Assembly (NCBI RefSeq): GCF_016908525.1 | Contig: NZ_JAFBEB010000015.1 | Span: 21,368 to 85,367, forward strand | DNA length: 64,000 bases | DNA from: Brevibacillus fulvus | Lineage (GTDB): Bacteria; Bacillota; Bacilli; Brevibacillales; Brevibacillaceae | Direction: 5' to 3' | Shown here: one piece after another, positions 8,468-15,779 of the stretch | How positions within the stretch are numbered: position 1 is the first letter of the stretch | How the letters are laid out: each line of letters opens with the position of its first letter | The notes under the pieces: generated by a model | What the model saw: the letters and a program-made list of their open reading frames with translations, nothing else | What the model was told of the DNA's origin: nothing | The model's database searches: none | Made by a program: the position numbers and the translations under genes

Positions 8468-8947
8468 TTACTTGTGGTACGGTTCCCCCCGACTAATCCG
8501 AAACGCTCGATACACCTGCTCCAGCAGGATTAACCGCATCAGCTGGTGCGGGAAGGTCATCTTGGAAAACGACAAATGGGCATCGGCCCGCTTCAGCACG
8601 TCATCGGACAATCCCAGCGAGCCGCCGATGACAAACGCCACCTGGCTGCGGCCATGCAGGGCCAGCTTGTCCAATTCGGCCGACAGCTTTTCCGAACTCC
8701 ACATCTGGCCCTCGATGGCGAGGGCGATCACATGCTGATCGGGCTTGAGTTGCGCCAGGATGCGCTCGCCCTCTTTGCGCTTTACTTGTTCCATCTCGGC
8801 TGCACTCATCTCTTCCGGCGCTTTCTCGTCGCTGACTTCGACGATTTGCAGCTTGCAATAGGTGGACAATCGTTTGCTGTATTCATCAATGCCTTCCTTG
8901 AGATACTTTTCCTTTAACTTGCCGACGGTGATGATCGCAATCTGCAT
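8468..8947 (-). CDS. rlmH: 23S rRNA pseudouridine-1915 N3-methyltransferase
   Basis: RlmH (159 residues) methylates pseudouridine 1915 in helix 69 of 23S rRNA in assembled 70S ribosomes, using S-adenosylmethionine. The SPOUT knot is visible as 'FVIGGSLGL' (about 104-112), with the conserved C-terminal end '[12 protein letters not shown]'. Length is normal for the family. The gene follows a CxxH/CxxC protein by three bases, as in related Bacillales. Its 3' end is where staphylococcal SCC elements insert; here the accessory island begins just after the stop codon while the gene itself remains intact. Confidence 0.97.
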   Translation of the reverse strand: MQIAIITVGKLKEKYLKEGIDEYSKRLSTYCKLQIVEVSDEKAPEEMSAAEMEQVKRKEGERILAQLKPDQHVIALAIEGQMWSSEKLSAELDKLALHGRSQVAFVIGGSLGLSDDVLKRADAHLSFSKMTFPHQLMRLILLEQVYRAFRISRGEPYHK

Positions 8948-8950
8948 CGT

Positions 8951-9202
8951 TTACAATCCTTTCACATGCAGCAAGACGACTGCTCCGGGCTGACCGCAAA
9001 CGGCACAATTGTGTCCAACAGCGGGATCAGCAACTTTTTCCAGCGGGAAGGTGTCCGGGGCGACTTCATATTGGTTGACATAGTCATCAATCGCTTCCTC
9101 AACATGCTCCAGACAAACAACTTCAACCGGGTGTTCAGCGTGAATCGCGGTTTCTTTTCCTTCAATTTGTATGATTCTATCCTGTTGTGACAATGACTCC
9201 AA
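8951..9202 (-). CDS. CxxH/CxxC zinc-binding-type small protein
   Basis: A protein of about 80-83 residues with 'CLEH' near residue 30 and 'CAVC' near residue 67, the signature of the CxxH/CxxC family found next to rlmH in Bacillales. The four ligands suggest one bound zinc. Two TTG codons could start it: at 9202 (close behind GGAAGGG) or three codons later at 9193; no ATG is available. The role is unknown. It directly precedes rlmH and probably shares its transcript. Confidence 0.85.
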   Translation of the reverse strand: MESLSQQDRIIQIEGKETAIHAEHPVEVVCLEHVEEAIDDYVNQYEVAPDTFPLEKVADPAVGHNCAVCGQPGAVVLLHVKGL

Positions 9203-9308
9203 CTTCCCTTCCGTTCTTTTGCTTTCCTACTTATTCTACCCAAGTTGCCCCGGCGAGCCAACTGCTCACGCAGGAAATTGGAGGAACAGCGCCGCGCCGA
9301 TCGCCAAC

Positions 9309-9335
9309 AAAAAAAGAGCACGGTTACGTGCTCTC
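9309..9335 (-). terminator. Rho-independent terminator
   Basis: On the minus strand GAGCAC pairs with GTGCTC around a six-base loop and is followed by seven T residues. It would end transcripts coming from the stalk/LRR gene or from the short reading frame just upstream. Confidence 0.75.
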
Positions 9336-9527
9336 CAAGTTCACTCGACCATTCTGTTTGAGTTGCCAAAAGGTCCGTTTCCCCTGGCCGATGCGAATCA
9401 GCTCAGACAGACCAGCTATGAGCATGCGGATCGGGGGGTCAGCGGCACATCCTTTGCGCTGTCCCCAGGATCGGTCAGCGAGCGGTCTTGCAAAAACGGA
9501 ACCGAAAAACGGCCGTTTTTTACACAA
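9324..9527 (-). CDS. Possible small protein or 3' UTR of the LRR gene
   Basis: A 67-codon frame runs from an ATG at 9527 to a stop inside the terminator hairpin. The C-terminal half ('MLIAGLSELIRIGQGKRTFW') looks protein-like, while the N-terminal part overlaps a GC-rich palindrome (AAAAACGGCCGTTTTT, about 9507-9522). No good ribosome site precedes the ATG. The 334-bp stretch 9203-9536 otherwise holds only the two hairpins. It may be a real small gene, a remnant or a long untranslated 3' end. Confidence 0.25.
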   Translation of the reverse strand: MCKKRPFFGSVFARPLADRSWGQRKGCAADPPIRMLIAGLSELIRIGQGKRTFWQLKQNGRVNLEST

Positions 9528-9536
9528 GCGGTTTTT

Positions 9537-10985
9537 TTAGGATCTCACCGACACACCCGCCTGTTCCAACCGTTGGCGAAGTTGTAGCGCCGCCGCATCG
9601 GTGTTCCAATCAATTCCGAGCTGAAACAGCGTGACTTCCCGCAAAGACGGCAAGGTGGCCAATGGCGCAAGATCGGTTACGTCTGTCTGATCGAGCACCA
9701 AGCTTTTCAGGGCGGGATGGCCGGTTAGCGGCGTCAGATCGCTGATCGGGTTTTCCCCTATCAACAACGTCTGCAGCTGGGTCAGCTTGCTCAACTGCGG
9801 CAGCTTTGCGATCTGGTTGCCCGCTGCGTTGAGCAGCTGCAAGTGCGTCAGGTTGCTGACGAAATCGATGTTTTGCAACTTTCCTTGATTCAGCGCCAGC
9901 TCCTGCAGATTGGTCAAACCGGCCAGCGGCTGCCCGTCGGCAATCTCGGTAGCGGTCAGCGACAAATGGGTCAGCTTGGACAAATTCTCCAAAGGTGCCG
10001 CGGTCGTCACCGGGTTTTGGTAGACGGTCAGCCTCTCCAATTGTGTCAATCCTTGCAATGGACCGAGATCGGCAACCTTGTTTTGTTCCAGAGCGAGCTC
10101 GCGCAACCGTTTCAAGGAAGCGAGCGGACTGATATCCGATATCGGCGCCTGATTGATCGACAAACGGGTCAGCTGGGTCAGCTTGCTGATCGGGGCGATG
10201 TCCGTCACCGGCACCGCCGAGAGATGAAGCGACTGCAAGCGCGGCATTCCTTGCAAAAAGCTCAGATCGGTCACGTTCACGTAATCCAGGCTCAACTCCT
10301 CCAAGGCCGACAATGAGCGCAGCGCTTCCGGATGCGTCACCTGATTGGCATTGAGAAACAAATGCTTGAGATTGCTGGCATACTCAAGCCCGCTTAAGTC
10401 GATTGTCCCTTTCATGAGATTGAGATGGTCCACCGCTTTCATATCCTCGATCGTCAATGGGCCTGTCTGCTTCCCAAGGGAGTCGCGCACCGCCTGCTCG
10501 ACGGCAGGATCTTTGATAAAGGAAGCCGACACCGCCGTGCTGATCTGCACCAACCGCTGCTCGGCCTGCCAATCGACTTTGCCGTTAATGCTATCGGCTA
10601 CAAAACGCAACGGCACCAAGGTCCGCCCATTGCGAATTTCCGCGGGAACATCCAGCCCGACCGGATATTCTTTGCTCACTCCCGCCACATTGGCCGTGAC
10701 GTAAGCGGTCTTGTCCCCGATCTTCAACACAATGGTCGCCACATTCTCTTTCGTTGCGATCACCGTTCTTGTCTTCGCATCCCAGGTTACCTTGGCTTGC
10801 AAACTTTCAAAGATGTGCCGCAACGGGACGAGTACGCGCCCGTTCTTGATCAGCGGCGGCTGGTCAAACGTCTGCAGCTTTCCGTTTACCTCCACTTTGA
10901 TATCCGGTTCCTTCGCCGCCGCGGCAGCGCTCACGCCGGACAGCGCCAGACAGACTGCCAGCAACATGCCCATAAACCGTTTCAT
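9537..10985 (-). CDS. Secreted stalk-domain and leucine-rich-repeat protein
   Basis: The 482-residue product has a Sec signal peptide (about 1-24, ending AAAAA-K). A copper-amine-oxidase N-terminal-like (stalk) domain follows (about 30-150), with two 'NGR-LVPLR' repeats. Residues about 190-465 hold about a dozen 22-residue leucine-rich repeats of the internalin type ('L-L-L--N-ItDlspL--L--L--L'). No LPXTG, SLH or transmembrane anchor is visible. The stalk domain is common in surface proteins of Paenibacillaceae, where it probably places domains on the cell wall. It stands alone between htrC and rlmH, a position normally occupied by core genes, so it is likely a lineage-specific insertion. A ligand-binding or adhesive role is plausible but unproven. 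Confidence 0.9.
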   Translation of the reverse strand: MKRFMGMLLAVCLALSGVSAAAAAKEPDIKVEVNGKLQTFDQPPLIKNGRVLVPLRHIFESLQAKVTWDAKTRTVIATKENVATIVLKIGDKTAYVTANVAGVSKEYPVGLDVPAEIRNGRTLVPLRFVADSINGKVDWQAEQRLVQISTAVSASFIKDPAVEQAVRDSLGKQTGPLTIEDMKAVDHLNLMKGTIDLSGLEYASNLKHLFLNANQVTHPEALRSLSALEELSLDYVNVTDLSFLQGMPRLQSLHLSAVPVTDIAPISKLTQLTRLSINQAPISDISPLASLKRLRELALEQNKVADLGPLQGLTQLERLTVYQNPVTTAAPLENLSKLTHLSLTATEIADGQPLAGLTNLQELALNQGKLQNIDFVSNLTHLQLLNAAGNQIAKLPQLSKLTQLQTLLIGENPISDLTPLTGHPALKSLVLDQTDVTDLAPLATLPSLREVTLFQLGIDWNTDAAALQLRQRLEQAGVSVRS

Positions 10986-11073
10986 CAGATCGTCCCCTCG
11001 TTTCTTCCCGCTTCTCGCTTTCCTTTTAGTCCTACGCTATTTGACTGGGAATGGAGGAGAAAGGTTGCACGAA

Positions 11074-11101
11074 AAAAGAGGCACCTTTTGGCACCTCTTT
11101 T
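11074..11101 (-). terminator. Terminator after htrC
   Basis: AAAAGAGG at 11074-11081 pairs with CCTCTTTT at 11094-11101 around a 12-base loop. On the minus strand the stem is followed by a run of T. It lies just after the htrC stop codon. Confidence 0.6.
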
Positions 11102-11106
11102 CGTCT

Positions 11107-12360
11107 TTATTGCGCCGGCGTTTTTTCCAAAGTAGCCGTTGCCGTCTTTTTGAATCCGTCACGGTAGAAGGTGATTGTGACGGTATCGCCCGGTTTTTTG
11201 TTCAAGGTCAAATATTTGCGAAGCTGTGCGCCGTTGGAGATATTCGTATCATCCAGTTTGACGATCACGTCGTATTGCCGCAAGCCCGCTTTGCCTGCCG
11301 GCGAGAAGCGCGTCACTTCATCCATGACCACGACCCCTTCAGTGACGCTGTCAGGCAAGTTGAGCGTTTCTTTCCAGTGGTATTTCGGCACATTCGCCAG
11401 ATCGTACGGGGAAATGCCCAGGTAAGCGCGTTGCAGCGTGCCGTTTTGCATCAATTCCGTTACGATTTTTTTGACATCGTTGATCGGAATGGCAAAGCCG
11501 AGACCTTCTACGCCAGACTGCGCAATCTTCATGCTGTTAATCCCGATCACCTGACCGTAAATATTGCAAAGGGCGCCTCCGCTGTTCCCCGGGTTGATCG
11601 CCGCATCTGTTTGCAGGACGTCCATTTCCCAGTCGGTTTGTCCGTTATTATCCAAATCGACTGGCATCGAGCGGTCGGTGGAACTGATAATTCCTTGCGT
11701 TACCGTGCGAGAGAATTTCAGACCGAGCGGGTTCCCGATGGCGATAGCCGGTTCCCCGACTTTCAAAGCGTCGGAATCGCCAAGTTCAGCTACAGACGTT
11801 ACCTTGGAACCGTCGATTTCCAGCACGGCCAGGTCGGTAAACTGGTCAGCGCCCATAATTTTCGCTTCCACTTTATCGCCGTTCGGCAAGGCAACTTCCA
11901 CGCGTTGTGCTCCTTCAATCACATGATAATTGGTAATAATGTGAGCTTTGCCATTTTTCTTTTCGAAAATGACCCCGGAGCCTTCGCCGCTTTCCACCGA
12001 ACTTTGCTCCTGACTAAACCAGTTGCTCACCTGGCGGATATTAATGACACCCACTACCGAATTTTCAACCTTTTCTACAGCTTGAACGGTCGCATTCTCC
12101 ACACTGACCGAGATCGGTTGAGCGGTAATCCCCGATGTGTTGCCGCTAGTGATGCTTGTTTCCATCGCTTTCGCTGTATTGGTTTGCTGTTGGGGAAGGT
12201 ATCCCGTTTTCGCCAGTGTCGGCATCATCAGCAGAACGACCAAACCACCGATAACCGCTGAAGAAACAGAAGTGACGATTTGTTTTCCTAACGTAGATTC
12301 CCGCCGTTTTTTACGTTCCGGTGCGGGATACATATCTTGATGATTATCGTAAAAACCCAT
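11107..12360 (-). CDS. htrC: Membrane-anchored HtrA-type serine protease
   Basis: The ATG at 12360 (MGFYDNHQ) has GGAAGGAGAG upstream and gives 417 residues; the frame extends further upstream without a ribosome site. A short basic cytoplasmic tail is followed by one transmembrane helix (about 27-49), a trypsin-like domain with His146 (NYHVIEG), Asp176 (TDLAVLEID) and Ser260 (GNSGGAL), and a C-terminal PDZ domain (about 310-417). It acts outside the membrane in degrading or refolding damaged proteins. As in Bacillus subtilis (yycK/htrC), it ends the wal gene cluster, although here an oppositely oriented small gene separates it from walJ. Confidence 0.95.
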   Translation of the reverse strand: MGFYDNHQDMYPAPERKKRRESTLGKQIVTSVSSAVIGGLVVLLMMPTLAKTGYLPQQQTNTAKAMETSITSGNTSGITAQPISVSVENATVQAVEKVENSVVGVINIRQVSNWFSQEQSSVESGEGSGVIFEKKNGKAHIITNYHVIEGAQRVEVALPNGDKVEAKIMGADQFTDLAVLEIDGSKVTSVAELGDSDALKVGEPAIAIGNPLGLKFSRTVTQGIISSTDRSMPVDLDNNGQTDWEMDVLQTDAAINPGNSGGALCNIYGQVIGINSMKIAQSGVEGLGFAIPINDVKKIVTELMQNGTLQRAYLGISPYDLANVPKYHWKETLNLPDSVTEGVVVMDEVTRFSPAGKAGLRQYDVIVKLDDTNISNGAQLRKYLTLNKKPGDTVTITFYRDGFKKTATATLEKTPAQ

Positions 12361-12409
12361 AGAAAATCTCTCCTTCCTCACTATTCCTAGGTTTACTGAT
12401 TTCACCTTG

Positions 12410-12445
12410 TCGTATACTTGCTTCCTTTGTGTTTTTAGTATACGA
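12410..12445. repeat. Inverted repeat upstream of htrC
   Basis: TCGTATAC (12410-12417) and GTATACGA (12438-12445) form an 8-bp inverted repeat with a 20-bp spacer, 50-85 bp upstream of the htrC start. It could be an operator for a stress regulator or part of the promoter; no known box was recognised. Confidence 0.35.
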
Positions 12446-12576
12446 TTCGTTTTCGGCAAAGTAGCGTGAGAAATATGGAAAGGTTGTGGAATCACCGCAA
12501 AATCAATCATAAAACAGGTTCATCCTGTATATCCTAGTAACACGCGAAAAACGCTAGGAAAGGATGAATTGATAGA

Positions 12577-12822
12577 ATGAAAGCTTCTTCTTTCTCGCCG
12601 CTTCAGCAAGTTCAGATGATCGCCAAACTGGCCGACTTGCAAGAATGGAACGAGCAAAACCGATTGCTCTTGGACGCTTTGATCGACCTGCTGATCGAGA
12701 AAGGCGTGATCAGCGAGCAAGAACTGCAGGCGAAAGCAGCCCAGCTTGACTCCGCTTACCTGCATCAGGCACAGGAAAAGGGCCGGGCCCTTACTCCAAT
12801 TATAACACCTCCAATTTCGTAG
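12577..12822 (+). CDS. Hypothetical 81-residue protein
   Basis: The ATG follows an AGGAAAGGATG stretch. The product is mostly helical and charged ('LQQVQMIAKLADLQEWNEQNRLLLDALIDLLIEKGVISEQ' region, residues 9-48), with a segment resembling a heptad pattern and no membrane helix. It is one of the few plus-strand genes in this part, lies between the divergent htrC and the convergent walJ, and overlaps the walJ 3' end by 23 bp. Function unknown; a small regulatory or adaptor protein is possible. Confidence 0.7.
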   Translation: MKASSFSPLQQVQMIAKLADLQEWNEQNRLLLDALIDLLIEKGVISEQELQAKAAQLDSAYLHQAQEKGRALTPIITPPIS

Positions 12823-13597
12823 GTCGATGCGGATAGGTTTCCCTGAGATGCACGTCATTGCCGATCTTTAAGCCTTTTTCCTGCAAAATATTCGATACGG
12901 TCAGTTTCGCCAGCTCCATCATGTTGTTCTCTTTGCTGAGATGAGCAAGAAACACGCGTTCCGCTTCTCCCTTGAGAAAATCGCCCAATGCTTCCGCGGA
13001 AGCTTCATTGGACAAGTGTCCGACATCGCTGAGAATGCGCCGTTTGATGCTCCAGGGATACTGCGACATGCGCAGCATTTCCACATCGTGATTGGCTTCG
13101 AAAATATAGGCATCCGCCCCGCGGATCGTCTCTTTGATCTTGTCGCTGACATAGCCGAGATCGGTCGCGATGCTCAGTTTTTTGTTTCCGTGATACACAC
13201 AAAAGCCCATTGGCTCCACTGCGTCATGAGAAATGCCAAACGATTGAACGGTCAGATCGCCCAACTCTTTCGTTTCGCCTGTTTGAAACAGTTGCCGTTG
13301 CTGTTCGGCGATCTTCCCGATTTGCCCGTCCATTTCCGCCCACGTCTTTTCGTTTGCATAGATCGGGATTTTATAACGGCGCGCCATCACACCGAGTCCT
13401 TTAATATGGTCCACGTGTTCATGCGTTACCAGGATCGCATTCAAACTTTGCGGATTGACGCCGATTTCCTGCAATGCCGCTTCCGCCTGTTTGCCGGTAA
13501 TCCCGGTGTCGATCAGGAGCGAGTAACGATCGGTGCCCACATAAATGGCATTGCCGGTACTGCCGCTCGCCAATATACTAAATTTCAATTTGCTCAC
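12800..13597 (-). CDS. walJ: Metallo-beta-lactamase-fold nuclease WalJ/YycJ
   Basis: The 265-residue protein carries the metallo-hydrolase motif 'THEHVDH' (58-64), preceded by 'ASGSTGNAIYVG' at the N-terminus. YycJ/WalJ proteins are DNA exonucleases linked to mismatch repair and coordination of cell wall synthesis with replication. It is the fifth gene of the wal cluster in normal order, 21 bp after walI. All visible metal-binding residues are intact. Confidence 0.95.
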   Translation of the reverse strand: MSKLKFSILASGSTGNAIYVGTDRYSLLIDTGITGKQAEAALQEIGVNPQSLNAILVTHEHVDHIKGLGVMARRYKIPIYANEKTWAEMDGQIGKIAEQQRQLFQTGETKELGDLTVQSFGISHDAVEPMGFCVYHGNKKLSIATDLGYVSDKIKETIRGADAYIFEANHDVEMLRMSQYPWSIKRRILSDVGHLSNEASAEALGDFLKGEAERVFLAHLSKENNMMELAKLTVSNILQEKGLKIGNDVHLRETYPHRPTKLEVL

Positions 13598-13618
13598 ATC
13601 CTTCTATGTTGCACTGCT

Positions 13619-14410
13619 CTATTTTCTTGTGACTCTTTCCGGCTGGATCGGCCTTTCCATCGTGCCCGTAAATGCATTCAGGTACTGCGTCTTTCCGCCT
13701 TGGGTAATAACCCGCCAGACCGGGGCCAGCACCTGTATATCGGCGTCGTAATGAAAGCCGTAGTAGCCGAGGGAGACATCAATGATTTTCTCTCCCGGTT
13801 CAATCATCTGTTTTTCCACCAACGAACGCAGGGCGGTGTAGGCCGAAATTGTCTCACGCGCCGTTCCTTCCAGGCTGATCTGGTAGTATGTTTGCCGATA
13901 ACTTTTTACGGCACCGTTTTGAATATAAATTTCAAGCGGGGCAATATACAAAGGTAAGTTTTGGTACGTCTGATGATACACCAGCCGATCGCCCGTCGAG
14001 AAATACGGATCGATTTGATATTGCCCGGCGTACAGCAGCCGGTCATCCAATTCCTGCAGCAATTCCTCCGGGTTGGTCTGGTCCGGCAAAGGCATCGGCG
14101 GCTGCAATTCACTGTAAATCGACGACCGCTCCGCCGTGATTTTGACCCCTTGCAGTTTCTTCAACAGGATCGCATCCACGCCAGGCATCTTTATGTTAAG
14201 ATAAGACAGCTCCGGGGTTTCTTCCGGTATCGTCGCTTGCAAATCGATATTTTGCTGCTGTAAAAAAAGCTCCAAATTCCATTGGTCATTTTCCGAGGCG
14301 TCGGCATTTTTCCAAAGTTCCGTCCGTGTGCTGTACACCTGATAGGCCAAAAACAGATCAAGAATGAGAAAAGCCAAGATCAGAATCGTTTTCGCTCTAC
14401 TCCAATCCAT
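13619..14410 (-). CDS. walI: WalK regulator WalI/YycI
   Basis: The ATG at 14410 (MDWSRAKTIL) overlaps the walH stop by 14 bases and gives 263 residues. One N-terminal transmembrane helix (about 7-25) anchors an extracellular domain. With WalH it forms a membrane complex with the WalK kinase and tunes its activity. The C-terminus contains a YycI-type two-lobed fold ('VLAPVWRVIT'). Order and length match the family. Confidence 0.93.
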   Translation of the reverse strand: MDWSRAKTILILAFLILDLFLAYQVYSTRTELWKNADASENDQWNLELFLQQQNIDLQATIPEETPELSYLNIKMPGVDAILLKKLQGVKITAERSSIYSELQPPMPLPDQTNPEELLQELDDRLLYAGQYQIDPYFSTGDRLVYHQTYQNLPLYIAPLEIYIQNGAVKSYRQTYYQISLEGTARETISAYTALRSLVEKQMIEPGEKIIDVSLGYYGFHYDADIQVLAPVWRVITQGGKTQYLNAFTGTMERPIQPERVTRK

Positions 14411-15779
14411 TGCCCTTCTCCTTTCCTTCCGAAACAACCGCGTTGATGTAATACCGGGTACCCATGACCGTTTCCACGACCCAAACCGGCCGCAGCTTGA
14501 TTTGTTTCTGTTTTTGGTCGAGATGGGTCTGGTAGCCCAAGTAGGCATTTTTCACTTGAATGGGATCGAGCAGTTTCTTCGTCCGAATCCATTCATACAA
14601 CTCCGGTCCAGACATCACCATACAAGTTTCCTGATGTTCCAGCTTGTCCAAATCGAACAGCGATCGTTTCATCGTGACGACCTGCCCGCCTTCGATCATG
14701 ACGGAAATGGAATCAAGATGCTGATCATCTCCGCTGATTAGCGGATAAAAGCCCAAGTATTGCTGAAAACGAATGAAGTTCGCCTCATGATCGTTTCCTT
14801 CGATCTGCTGCAGATAATAGTCATCCAACCAGCCCAAATGGGAGTTAATAAAAGCGACCGCTCCCTTTAGCTTGTCTTCCTTGCTCAAGTAGTCGTTTCC
14901 CTGTTGAAACGCCGGATCGGTAAAGGTGATAATTTGCTGGTTTGGCCGCAGTTGCAGCGAACGGCTGCCGTCGGTAAAAATAATCGTGCCATCTCGCTCG
15001 ACAATTTGCCGGACAAGGTTCGGATCGAGGAAATAAGCCTCCAGCAAATCGTTATTGCTCGTTGCAGAATAGCGATAGTCCAGCTTTTGCATCTTCACCT
15101 GCTGCTTCGGCAAATAAAAGATGTTCCAAAAAGGATAGTCCGGCCGGGTCAAGCTTTCTGCCTCTTGCGTTTTCATAATTTGTTCCGGCAGCATTTTTCC
15201 CAGCGGCAAGTAGGAGTCATGCAAATCTTTAAAACTGACTGCTGTGCGGGCACGAACGATTTCCCCGTTTTTCGTGTCCATCAGCAACGCGAACACACTG
15301 GCTTCCTCTTCTGAGTAATACAGCCAAATCCGGTCAATGCCTGCCATCTGCTGATATCCCTGTTCATCCTGGAATTTCAGCAGTTCGCTTGCGATCTCGA
15401 CGGGGATTTGCGTGCGGAACTGCACTTCCAGCCCTTCCGTTTGTCGGGTGAGTGCCGTCCATTTTTCTTCCGACAGCGGATAAGTAACAAAATCGAAAAA
15501 ATACCACCTTGTCATTTCGGTTCTGATCAAACTGTAAACAGCCTGTGTGGAAACAGCCCGCGTGTGGCGATCTTCTCCATAATGAAAGACGATCGATGAG
15601 GGAACGATCAGATCCTCCAATTGTTTCGTATCGACTGGCTTGGACTTGACATATTGCACCGGTTCAATCAACTGATATTGCGTTCGGTTATTCCACAAAA
15701 GCGAAGTCAGCAGAAAGCTGGTTAAGACAAGCAAAACAAGCATGACGGTTTTGACAGGCTCTTTCCACGAGCTGATCAT
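14397..15779 (-). CDS. walH: WalK regulator WalH/YycH
   Basis: This 460-residue protein starts at an ATG (MISSWKEPVK) whose ATGA overlaps the walK stop. It has one N-terminal transmembrane helix (about 9-28) followed by a large extracellular region. YycH proteins inhibit or adjust WalK through transmembrane helix contacts. It overlaps walI, so walK, walH and walI are translationally coupled. Confidence 0.93.
   Translation of the reverse strand: MISSWKEPVKTVMLVLLVLTSFLLTSLLWNNRTQYQLIEPVQYVKSKPVDTKQLEDLIVPSSIVFHYGEDRHTRAVSTQAVYSLIRTEMTRWYFFDFVTYPLSEEKWTALTRQTEGLEVQFRTQIPVEIASELLKFQDEQGYQQMAGIDRIWLYYSEEEASVFALLMDTKNGEIVRARTAVSFKDLHDSYLPLGKMLPEQIMKTQEAESLTRPDYPFWNIFYLPKQQVKMQKLDYRYSATSNNDLLEAYFLDPNLVRQIVERDGTIIFTDGSRSLQLRPNQQIITFTDPAFQQGNDYLSKEDKLKGAVAFINSHLGWLDDYYLQQIEGNDHEANFIRFQQYLGFYPLISGDDQHLDSISVMIEGGQVVTMKRSLFDLDKLEHQETCMVMSGPELYEWIRTKKLLDPIQVKNAYLGYQTHLDQKQKQIKLRPVWVVETVMGTRYYINAVVSEGKEKGNGLE

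Noticed and set aside
10711..12261. Long plus-strand open frame across htrC and the LRR gene
   Set aside because: It covers two well-supported minus-strand genes and their intergenic region; composition is Arg/His/Phe-rich as in shadow frames.
12941..13957. Long plus-strand frame antisense to walJ and walI
   Set aside because: Antisense to two conserved genes, without ribosome site or homologous motifs.
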